In this document: piece by piece, positions 22,057-32,669 of the stretch
Layout of the letters: each line of letters begins with the position of its first letter
Position numbering within the stretch: the first letter of the stretch is position 1
Assembly: GCF_037975245.1 (NCBI RefSeq)
Contig: NC_092561.1
Coordinates: 6,250,001-6,314,000 of the forward strand
From: Apostichopus japonicus
Lineage: Eukaryota > Echinodermata > Holothuroidea > Aspidochirotida > Stichopodidae
DNA: 64,000 bases
Direction of reading: 5' to 3'
Notes under the pieces: generated by a model
Database searches by the model: none
The model's input: the letters and a program-made list of their open reading frames with translations, nothing else
Told to the model about the DNA's origin: nothing
Made by a program: the position numbers and the translations under genes

Positions 22057-23754
22057 TCAGAATAATACGAGGTAACATTCCAAATTTAGAAAACGGCAGA
22101 ACTAATGTCAGATTTTGCTCTCTTTTTTTCGGGGTGGGGGGGGGGGGTGGGGGTTGGTGCATCTTTTCCGGGCCCGACTCGTGGCTAGTACACTTAATTC
22201 AGCCTACTGAATCATCGTACTTTCATAACATGTCTGGAAAAGAAACGTCGCGGTTTTTTTTTATGTGTACTAATTTACATGAAATTGATTGAATAAAAAA
22301 CGATAATTACAACAACTTTCTTAATTACCTAACAAGTAAAGTTTCACCTTCTTTTACTCACCATATTTCAGGAAACAAAATTTCCGCCAGTAAATTGATA
22401 TCAAATGGATCAAACTTCGTGATGTCGACTCTCAACAATAATAGCTCCACTGTTTAAGTCCCTCTCGACTGTATTTGCCTGTTGGTACCTTGTCTTTCTC
22501 GTTAATTCTCAAACAGAAACTCCTTGAATATTCATCCCCAAAACGAACGATCGAACGAAAATAAGATGAAGAGTTTAATCTCTTTCTATACTTCACTTGC
22601 GGTCTTTGTATTGTTCTTTTAATACTTCGTGGCACAAGCAGGTATTTTAATTATTTTAACCCTATCACGAACTCAGTTCTACTACTCCATATTTGAACAC
22701 ATAAAAATCACACACGCACACATCCTTCAATAATTAAACACACATTAAAACCTGCATATATCCGCAAACATCTTCTTTTTCTTCCGAATGATTCACGAAA
22801 AACGGTAAAAACAAGAGAGATAAATCCAGTTCTTTATTTGAACGAAAAATCAGCGTCTTAAGTTGTTCTTTAATTTCTCTTCTGGGATCTGTAATTTCCG
22901 AAAAATCTGGCCTACATCTAGTACGCACAATTCATCTCCATCAGCTGCCAATGGACGTATACAAACAATTCCACACATATAATTGCTAAAAAATGTCCAT
23001 AGACGAAAGCTCTTAAGCAATCAAATATTTGTTTTGCGTTTTCGAAGATCGCGTAAGAATTTTACATCTTTTCGAACTCCAACATAAAAGACTGTAATAA
23101 CAATAAATTGCTCTACGTACGATTCGAAATCCTCTCAATAATAATTTTTCAGCTGTTAATGGTGGGAAAAAAATCGTCAAGTGTTAAAGGACAAGTAAAG
23201 ATAGATAAAAGGTACTTTACATATATAATATATATATATACCAAGCAGTTGTGCAGGGAAACGGCGTTCTACGATTTGAGCTTAAAAGTATTAACGTACG
23301 GTTCTATGATCAGGCGATGTAAATAGGGCTTTGATAGCTGCAAAGACCTCTATTGGCTCTCACTACATGTTAAAGCTTTCAAGGACAGTTATATATATAT
23401 ATTTTTTTAAGCCAGTCAAATATCACGAAAGTCAATGTTTTTTAAGCAACAGATGTTAACACCTGTAGGTAATTACCATTGATACGCAGTTATTGATTAA
23501 TTTATTTGTATATGTTTATATATTTTATAGCACTACAGGGTAAATAAAATAGCTTTGTGCATTTAGGCGCTTTTTTTGTTTCTCGTCAGTTTCAATAATC
23601 CGTTGCACATGTAGTCACACTAAGTCAAGCCTGACATAAAAATGGCTGGCAGAGTACTGTTTCCAATTTAGCGAGTGTCTGTGCCATGTTTATGGAGTCG
23701 GTTGCAAATTTGGCGTGAATATTAGAAAGCGGTTGATAAGTATTGACATACCTA

Positions 23755-24139
23755 CGGTGGTCCTGAAGGGACAGATGAGGCATATATCGACTCAAGTTAT
23801 TACGTTCTAGTATATAGCACGATCGACATCCCGGTTTATGTGTTTAACCTTTGTCAAACAAGATGTCAACATGGTAGTGTCAAGTTGACAATGTAGGACA
23901 CATTTATATCATACTTTGACATGTTGTCACTGCGTTTAGTGTAAGTGTAAGTTGTGGTGAAGAATGACAATTTATAGAAAACTGGCAATTGGACCAAATT
24001 TGGCTTTTTTTAAAACATGAATCGAAAAGTAATTAACCTTATATAAATACTTACATTGTATTGTGATAGAGATATCATGTTTATGGTAACATAATAATTG
24101 TACGTCCTACAAACCATTCATGTCCCTTCAGGACAACTG
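23755..24139. mobile_element. Tc1/mariner-like MITE
   Basis: Terminal inverted repeats CGGTGGTCCTGAAGGGACA and its partner, which reads CAGTTGTCCTGAAGGGACA on the other strand, are flanked by TA on both sides (23753-23754 and 24140-24141). TA duplication with CAGT-type ends is the Tc1/mariner pattern. Length is 385 bp and there is no open frame for a transposase. Confidence 0.7.
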
Positions 24140-24193
24140 TAGGTAACATCTTTATTATCTCGGCCATTGCATACTCAAACAGATCATTGATCC

Positions 24194-24238
24194 ATCTGAC
24201 CATGGAGCTATAAACAGTTTATAGCTCCATGATCTGAC
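24194..24238. repeat. Perfect 31-bp palindrome flanked by 7-bp direct repeats
   Basis: CATGGAGCTATAAAC, a single A, then the exact reverse complement form an uninterrupted hairpin at 24201-24231. ATCTGAC occurs immediately before (24194-24200) and immediately after (24232-24238), looking like a target-site duplication around an insert that is nothing but a hairpin. Confidence 0.85.
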
Positions 24239-24414
24239 TAACCGATCATAACAAACCACATATGAAAAAAGGTCCTCCCGAAGGTTCGCTCTTGATGTAC
24301 AAAATTTGCGATATATAAGGCAGTGGTCAGGTGCTTTGGCATACATATACCTTGATTTGACAGACAAGTTTATAACGATTAGCGCTATAGGTAGGGTACA
24401 AGGCTGAAGGGACC

Positions 24415-24660
24415 ACAAAACGTTATCATAACATTTTCAAAAGAGCCTCTAAAATATGTTTTTATAACGTTAAATGTGGTGTTATAAAAACGTCTGCAAA
24501 ACGTTTTTATGAGATATTAATGTTATATTAATGTTTTAACGAACAAATGTTTTGAAATAATAGCTTGAAAACGTTTTCGTGACATATTTATTACACCACA
24601 AATAACGTTATCATAACAAAAGACGAAACGTTTTAATAACGTTTTAATAATGTTTCTGCG
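24415..24660. repeat. AACGTT-rich imperfect repeat
   Basis: About a dozen AACGTT or AACGTTTT words in a 245-bp AT-rich stretch, together with ATAACGTTATCATAAC at both ends (24418 and 24601) and an inverted ACACCAC/GTGGTGT pair. It resembles the interior of a non-autonomous DNA element; boundaries are not clear. Confidence 0.5.
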
Positions 24661-25491
24661 TTTGCTGGATACACGGAGCGGTGAAGGGGTGGGGAGACTT
24701 TGCGATAGCGGTGGAGTGGCGTCGGTGTCCACTAGAAAATACAACGATGACGAGTTGTGGCGTCATCAACATTCATTGAGGACTGCCTTGCTGCAGTCTG
24801 TATCATGACGGCAACATTTTGAAAACAAAATAATTTACAAGTCTGAAAGCTTGTGATCCATTTACCTTCTGAGGGGCTTTGTTCATTTGCTAAAGAGGCG
24901 TATCGGATGTTCTATAACTTAAAATGACAATGTTGGTTCCTATTGATTTTTTAGCACAGGGGATGGAGGATGTGAAAACTGATGATGGGTCGGGCGTTGA
25001 AGGGAATTTCAATTTCCTTGGTTAAGTCATAATTTATGTACCGATACGTTATATCAATTAGTTCCAGTTTTTCTTTCAGCTTCAGTATTCATCTTCGGAT
25101 ATAACCACGTAATTAATTTTTTTCTGGCACCAGTCAGCCGAGGCCATGGTGGCTGCTCGTTGAGATACGAATGACTGATATAAGACAAATTGTCAGTAGG
25201 CCTATGTAGTCTGTGGGTTCTCTCGCTTCTTCGTACCGTAGGCCTGCCGTGCGGGGAAGGTGGAGATTGTACTGGAAATGAAATGCACGTGGGATCGCTC
25301 CAGGCGCGTATCCAGCCTTCGCAGTATGAATGGGAATGCGAGGTTTGGCCCCATTGTAAGATCGAATCAGAGGATTTGTTGTTTTGTTACGATCCAGGAA
25401 CTATAATGAATTAGAAATTTAATGCACAATCTACGATGCACGAGGGCGGAGCCCGAGTGCATCCAGCGATTGCATTAACACCCGGAGTGCA

Positions 25492-25667
25492 TTAATCATG
25501 TGAGTAACGCACGCTAGACCTTTGATTAACCCCGTTCATTCATACACTACCATTTGTGTGGGGGAAAAAATCATAAAACAAAACATTTTGGTTACATATA
25601 ACCAAAGATTTATTAAAGTGATGCCCCGTAATCCCGTAATTTTACCGTGCGTTACTCACAGGATTAA
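25492..25667. mobile_element. TTAA-flanked MITE
   Basis: TTAA stands at both ends (25492-25495, 25664-25667). The terminal inverted repeats TCATGTGAGTAACGCACG and CGTGCGTTACTCACAGGA match at 17 of 18 positions. TTAA duplication is the piggyBac signature, although the first bases are not the usual CCY. The flank at 25429-25462 (GCACGAGGGC...GCCCGAGTGC) is itself a near-palindrome and may belong to an older element. Confidence 0.65.
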
Positions 25668-26758
25668 CCACGGTCAGCTGACCTGAATGGACCAATAGGA
25701 TTTAGGAATCTTTACTAAGTATGAATGAACTTATTTTCATACGACAACGTTTAACAACAAAAGAGTAAGAAAACAACAACTTTACTAACTTATGATTTTC
25801 CTTTTGGCGTTCCATATCGAAGAGCAAAGTTACAGACACACGGAAGGAACAATCTGGATGTCAGTGAGTACAATTGACACGTATATTAATATCTTTCGGT
25901 GTAAAAATTACGATATATATAAACCTCCGGTTATTTTAAGGCATAGCCTAACTTTACTCTTAGTCAGAAAATGTTCTTAGGTCTATCTATCATGTATAAA
26001 TCTATGTACTGCAAATGGGCGGCTTGCGTTAGGCCTAGTTCCACGACATTTCACTACTAAACTTGTATGAGGTCAGTAGCGATCCAACTTTCGAGAAAAT
26101 AGTATCATAGAACTTTATCAAATGTCAGTCGGAAACTGTCATTGACTGGAAAGTTAATGTGATTGCTTATTTACAATTTGAATTGTTACCTTATCATTAG
26201 TAAAATAATTTAGGCATAAGTTAGGCTTCACCAAACTTTGAGAAATAGAAGGCACATTGATTGAGCTGCAAATAGCTTGAAATATTATTGTTTGCACCTC
26301 ACGACCACACCATCTCATTTAGAAACCCCTAGTTTGACTCTTCCCCTTCCATGAACGTTCATTCCCCTACCTAATCAGATGGGAGTTATTTACACTGTAG
26401 CTTGCCCCCCTCCCCACTCACCACCCCTTTTAAAATCCTGTGTAGCCACTGATGATTGTATCCTTGGTAACCTCTAAAACAGGGCTTTCAGTATGTAGAA
26501 ATACTTTGGTTGAACAAAAGGCCAGTCTGAATGAACATCCCACAATACCTAAATTGAGTAATGTATGTGATAGACTGCTAGGCTTTCAGTTTCAGCTAGT
26601 TGTAAAATAAAGTCCCAATGTTTGGAAGGAGGTATTCAAATCCCTCAAAGGCTGTGGGCAAACCCTACTCTAAAATCTAACAGTCTTACATTCTTTGAAA
26701 AAAGTTTTTCCATCCATCACCATAATATATAATTATGTACTTCCCCATTATTTTACAG

Positions 26759-26820
26759 ATGCTCATGATCACAAGGTGTCATATTAGTGTATAATAAATA
26801 TAGTACAGATCTGACACAAG
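26759..26820 (+). promoter_or_regulatory. 5' untranslated segment of the JmjC gene with an upstream ORF
   Basis: A good acceptor (CCCCATTATTTTACAG) ends at 26758, so the coding exon has a spliced 5' leader. The leader opens with ATG at 26759, giving an 11-codon upstream frame that ends TAA before the main ATG at 26821. Such frames usually lower translation of the main product. The upstream leader exon was not located. Confidence 0.45.
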
Positions 26821-29800
26821 ATGGGCAAAAAACAGGCCAATAAAAAGGACCCAAATAGTGAAGCTAGTACTGGTAAGAATTCAAAAACTGAAAAACTAAC
26901 CAAAGAGGACATCAAACAGCTCATGCAGAAAGCATTGGACAAAGCTAGAAAAAATGGACTCTCAACCTATGAAATACAAACGGATTTGACCAACGCCCTT
27001 CGCAGCCAAAATGTCCCTGTGAAACCAAGTGGGAACGGCTCGATGACGCTACTGAAATGTACATCGGTGGTAGCGCTGACCGTGGTATCTATCGCGATCG
27101 TGCTGGTTGTCTGCTTGGACTTATCCTCCGAAGAGCTTCTGGACTTTGTTCGGTCTCAGGATTGCTTGGTTCCATCCAATCTGCTGGTGAATGAAGTCGG
27201 CCGACCCATCTCCGACTGCAGCATGTGTCGTGGGCTAGAAGCAGTTCCCATAGAAACGAGCATCACCAAGGAAATATTTCTACAGAATTACGCTTATAGC
27301 GGACGTCCTGTTCTCATCAAACAGGCCACATCAGACTGGTTAGCCTTGGAGTACTTTGACTATCACTTCTTTCGACAGCTGTATGAAAAGTTTCCCGACT
27401 CTGCCGAGATGGTGGATAGTGACTGCAACTTCCTACGCTACCAGACAGAATTCCTCACATTTGTTGACTTTCTTAAAATGGACGACGACAAGGTCAATAG
27501 GCTAGACTGGTATGTTGGTTGGTAAGTGAATTTTTATTGTTCCCATTCTTCCGTTTTCCAGTTGCTGTGAATTTAAAGGTCATCTGTGCAGCCCTACAAA
27601 TAAAAGATGCAAAAGTTGGTCATATAACTTGTTTTAAAATACTTACTATTATCTCTGATGCCAAGAATTTTTGCAAGTCATTCATTACATTCAAATGAGG
27701 TATAAAATAACTATCTCTGTTTGGATATATGTTAGCCGGTGGTAAAGTGACAGAAGTAAAACTTGAGTACCGGCCGACCATTCTTTCCTTGTAGCATACA
27801 GTACTTTGAAGTGAAAACTGGTGACCATAACCTACAGCAAGTATTCTACCTGAGAATCCTGACTACATTAAACAACTTTTTTCGCTTGGTTGTCAAGTTT
27901 GACCATCTTGAAGCGAACTGCCAACTGTATCTCAAAATATTAAAGTCTGAATTTAATCAAACAAAGACACTCTTCCACATATATGCAGGTATGGTTGCAT
28001 GTGTGAGTGAGTTTTTATGTGTTCAAAGTAGGTTAAAGAATGTTTAAATTAATGAGTTTGATTTGATACCAACATTTCTCAGTCAAGATGCTTTTGTACT
28101 TTTATGTGGTACTGTTTAGTTACATGTATTTAACAAGCAAATTGGTAAATTTTCAATTTTTTGGGCTTCAACTTCATATTTTAAAATGTCATTGGACTGG
28201 TTAAAGGTAATACATATCAACAATATCAAACCTTTTTTACCAAAATCAATTCAAGAAGCTTCTTTACATAGTTATGGCATTTAGTTTTCTTACTGCTATT
28301 TGGTACTGTGCAGAAGTGCAACTTTTTGGTTTGATTTAGCAAGGTTGGCTACCAAGATAACAGCAATTGCTATGTATTATCTATGCCCTATTAAGTCCAA
28401 TCATCATTATCTGACAGTCGTCTGTTAATTTGATGACAGAACTTGCTACCCAACTTTTTTTTTCCCTTTGTCAACAACACAGTATTAAGTCCAAGTACAA
28501 TAATCACTGAATCAATAAGGTTGAAGACTTGCATAGTTTTTTTTGAAACTGTGGTGCAAGCAGTTATCAGTATTCAACCAAATCAGAGATACGGCCAAAC
28601 TTTAATATTCTAATGAGATATTGTTTGTGTGTTCCTACAAAATTAATTTAGATTCTTTCACAGCCTTGCAAGATCTAGACAAGTGCAATTTCTTACATTC
28701 ACAGATTGACAAATTCATTTGCATAAATCTAAAATTTTTGGGCCATTCTCTTTTACCATTACTTCATAGGAGCAACTGTGATAGAAGAGTAATGAAAGAG
28801 CTGAGGAAGTATTATGAACGGCCATTCTTTCTACCAGACGACTCTGTTTCTTCTACCCTGGACTGGATTTTTATCGGGGGTGCTGGTCCAGGGGCAGGCT
28901 TGCATGTAAGTAGAGGATTCCAAAATCAGTGATTCCCAATTTCTGAATATTTCGTGGTCTTTTTTTTCATTTTTTAAATTTATAAATAATCCCTCATGCC
29001 TGGATGTAGAGCAGGGTGAGCAGGGTAGAGCAGGGTTAGAGAAGGGTTAGAGCAGGGCGAGCAGGGTGAGGTGTACAGCTCTGCTCCTTCGGGTAGAGAG
29101 GATTTATTGCAAAATCCCAGTATAGCACAAAAGATTGTGAGTCTTAAATGATTACTTTACAACCTAGGGGTCTCCCCGGACCTGACCGGACCAAACACCC
29201 GCACCTCAGATAACTTTGCCCCAAATCTATGTACTGGTAGTGTTTCACTCACAAGCACTTTATGCAGCTGGATTGGTAACTTGGAGTCCCAATCCCCAGC
29301 CGTCCTGTTCATGGTTAGATACATATTTTGGTATATTTTGTGTTTGTGTTCATTGTATATACGAAGAACTTGAGATGACAATGGTAATAATAATAATGTT
29401 GTTCAATTTATATAGCGTTTCATACCAGCGAAAGGGTTTCAAAGCGCTTTACGGACATTACAGTATATTACCCCTGGTAAATGATAACCCTGTCCCGGAG
29501 ACAATCCCTCCAGTCGGTTACAGTTATATACTGCGCCCAATGTCAAGTTACCTCACAGGTACCCATTTAACCCCTGGGTGGAGAGAGGCCATTGAGATAA
29601 AACATCTTGCCCGAGGCGTAACGTAATGAACTAGGTAGGTATCGAGCCAGCATTCCTTGCATCACAAGCTCGATGTCTTAACCAATTGGCCACCACGCTC
29701 TCTAACCTGATTTCTTCTGATGAATATAAAACATAATTGTAGTTATTATCACTTGATGCCCCCAAAAATGAAATTCAAAAATTAAATGGAAGGAACATAC

Positions 29801-32669
29801 ATATTGTAAGATTTTTTTAATGGATTTCTGAAGGTTCACAAAGGATGGCTTGGATAAATTGTGTATTTGTATGTTACTCCATCTTTAATAGTAAATATAA
29901 GACAAGTTTTTGCTTGTGCTGGGGAGGTGGGGGGGGGGGGGTGTGGCAGGGCGGTGGGAATTAAAGATAAACAATGAGTTATCTTATTGATTTGTCAATG
30001 ATCACCAATAGTCAGAAATTCACTGTTCAAACATACGGTATGGGAAAAACATACTTGGATTAACACAAGAAATTTGCTGATTACTTTTAACTGCAGTTTG
30101 TATTAAATTTGGCACAAATACAAATTTAGCACAAAGTGACCCAAAGTTACAACCCGAAGCAAAGTGCAACTTTAAAGTCAATATTTTTTTGTTGTTAACT
30201 GTTATGGGCATGCTTTACCTCTGGCATATTCACAACTACATTTACTGATGACGTCATCTCTAGGTCATCGCCCTCTTAACAGTCCACTCTAGTATCGCGT
30301 CCGGATACCAGTCAGAGGTTTATACACCATTGTTGGGGAACCATCGCCTCTCACCCCGTTCCAAAAACATGGCTCTGTATTGTTTTGCCGTAACACTGCG
30401 TTACCTGTTTTATTCCTATCATTACTAGATTCTTGTTTTGACTGAAGGATCTTCAAGTCTTAAGTGACTTCCATTTTATCTATTTATCCTCACTTCTACT
30501 ACGGAATGGACTTTCCCTTTTCTATACCATATTTTACTTCCATCAAGTGAATTGTAGCGGATCCCTTTGTAACTATTACAACTGTCCTTGGATAAACTTT
30601 TAATCATTTAGTAATTCCGCGCCGTGCCTTTTGATAAAGCACTCTTTATCGGATCATTGCAAAGGCCCAGCTCTACTACACCATCAAGTTCATCAACTTC
30701 AGCCCCAGTTGTAATAGATAAGTTATTTCTTTCTATCTGGTGCCTTAAGTTAACTGTATCTTTGTTATTCACTTATTTGTACCATTCACCTTTATTATCC
30801 ATATTATTTGTAGAATATGGAAATATTATCATTCAAGATACCATTCGAAACCTCGTCCATCTTTTCTTTTATGCTTTAACACCCCTGGAAACTCTTTCTG
30901 CCGGATACAAATTATTTTACATGTCGTTTCCGTAACAGCAACACACTGGAATGTTTGCTATATTTGGAATCTAAACTAAACATTTGTTTACTTTTGCTTT
31001 TGTCCAGATTGACGTGGTGGATGCATCTTCCTGGCAAGCACAAATCAGAGGAGAGAAAATTTGGACTCTCGTACCTCCCTACGAATGCGAAGCTGTTTGT
31101 CGACAGATGAATGTTACCGTGAATCAGGGTGACATATGTAAGTCAGAGACTAATATCATTTTAGATTTTAAAGTTGCTTTATCAAGCACAGCTAGCTGTT
31201 TTGGGTAAGTACTGCCAGCAGGCAGTAGAAGTGAGAATGCAAACATGCAGTTTTGTGACTTTTGTCCACAGAAATGTCTAGTAATTGTCCATCTGTCTGT
31301 CTGTCTGTCTGTCTAGCTGGCCATAAGTAGCAGTGTCAGCATTCAGCGATAACATCTATGGCAATCCTTTTTGTTGTAAATGTCAGGCTTATTTTTGATA
31401 GTTCCAAGTATAAGTTGGTAACGGTGAATATTTGATTATAAGTTTCTTTTTATTAACTCTTGGTATATAAACTCAATGATGAATACAACTATAACTATGG
31501 ATGGTTATAATACATGAGAATAAATGCTTACTATAAATATAAATTACGGAGCCCTCTGTTATACGTCTCTAGCTTCGGGAGATAAACTTAAACTCCACGA
31601 TACGTCTTTGGGAGACGAACTTAAAGCCCCGATTCTACAATAACAAATTACGACGCGATGCACAGGGAACAGGCTCTGCCCTTGGACCTGATTGGTCCAA
31701 ACTTATAGCTGACGTCTCACCCAACTCTTGATTGGTGAGTGCCAACCCGATATGCAGATGAGCACATGCAAATGAGCACACAACCAGTTTGAACCTCGTT
31801 TGGCTGTCTTCCAGCCCCACAACCCGAATCATTCAACACAAAACATCTGTACACGCTTCTAATATCAAGTGATATATAACCCGCCACACCACAGAACAAA
31901 CCACCAAAATTTGAGCCGTGTGTGACGTCATTATAACAACAAGTAAACAATATGTCAACACAAACTAGAATTCGCTTCAGACAAAGGAGTGGCACACCCA
32001 AAGATCATCTTTATAGCTTACATGACTGAGATCCTTTAAAGCAGTGGTCCCTGCCACCCCCTGGGGGTGTTGGGAAGTCTCAGGGAGGGCGCTACAGGGT
32101 ACACAGGGAATAGGGGGGCATTGGCACTGATTTGGAGATCCCCTGACGACACAACACTGCAGTGATTTTGGGCACAATATTCATCCAGGGCGTCTGTGAA
32201 AAAAAAAAAAAAACTATTGTTGAGAGAAAATTCATCATCTTGTAGGGAATGTAGGTTATTTTTTAATTCCTATATGCATATCTTTGGACAGACTGATTGC
32301 TCACTTGAGCGGCCGACCATATGAACGGTAGGTCAAGGGGATGGGGTAGGGGGCATTCGGACAGTTCAAGATGATCGAAGGGGGCGGTTGTCTAAATAAG
32401 TTTGAGAACCACTGTTTTAAAGAAACAAAGAAACAAAACAAACTCACCCACATATGAAAGAAAATCTTGCTCCATTCGGAAGTTATCAGGGTTTAAAATT
32501 TGTATAAGAGAGTTGCTATTCTTTTTACTCCAGTAAAGGAATTTTGCTTTTTATATTCCTGTTTTATGTATTTCTCATTTCAGTCGTCTTGGATACCAAC
32601 ATCTGGTTCCACAGAACGGAAATACTCGAAGGAGAAATTAGCATCACCATCGGTTCGGAGTACGACTGA
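26821..32669 (+). CDS. Type II membrane JmjC/cupin-8 domain protein, complete coding region
   Basis: JmjC/cupin-8 proteins are Fe(II)/2-oxoglutarate oxygenases that hydroxylate proteins or other substrates. Four exons (26821-27521, 28770-28905, 31008-31137, 32584-32669) join in phase (2, 0, 1) to 350 aa. Residues 1-74 are Lys-rich and hydrophilic; 75-100 form one membrane helix; the rest should be luminal or extracellular. The domain runs from about 145 to 350. The iron ligands are H279-x-D281 and H332 (in DTNIWFH). Other family marks are the WYVGWSNCD, SWQAQIRGEKIW and C-terminal IGSEYD stretches and the CxxC at 133-136. The architecture matches an invertebrate family of membrane cupin-like proteins whose substrate I do not know. 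The last residue of exon 2 is the first iron ligand, so intron 2 splits the HxD motif. No key residue is missing. Confidence 0.9.
28985..29075 (+). repeat. GAGCAGGGT minisatellite in JmjC intron 2
   Basis: Eight or so imperfect repeats of AGAGCAGGGT with TA or GA spacers (GAGCAGGGTTAGAG type). It lies about 80 bp after exon 2 and before the SINE at 29384. Confidence 0.8.
29384..29702 (-). mobile_element. tRNA-derived SINE with conserved central domain
   Basis: On the minus strand the element begins with a tRNA-like head (GCCAATTGGTTAAGACAT as A box, GGCTCGATACC as B box), continues with a body containing the reverse complements of CTCACAGGTACCCATTTA and CCCTGGGTGGAGAGAGG, and ends in an (ATT)n tail at 29384-29398. 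The body is very like a SINE core I know as shared by many invertebrate genomes. A short fragment of the same tail side occurs at 20108-20140. Confidence 0.75.
32042..32414. mobile_element. hAT-like non-autonomous element in JmjC intron 3
   Basis: The right end read inward is CAGTGGTTCTCAAACTTA, the classic hAT terminus; the left end is CAGTGGTCCCTGCC. The flanking octamers CTTTAAAG (32034-32041) and TTTTAAAG (32415-32422) match at seven of eight, an 8-bp target duplication. Length 373 bp, with a poly(A) run inside and no transposase. Confidence 0.8.

Noticed and set aside
25190..25414. Cysteine-containing open frame upstream of the JmjC gene as a first exon
   Set aside because: No matching donor in phase with the exon at 26821, and it borders transposon-derived DNA.
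27763..28047. Open frame after exon 1 of the JmjC gene, with an AG acceptor in the right phase, as an additional exon
   Set aside because: Joining 27521 directly to 28770 restores the conserved WYVGWSNCD stretch; the intervening frame has no family similarity and only weak donors.
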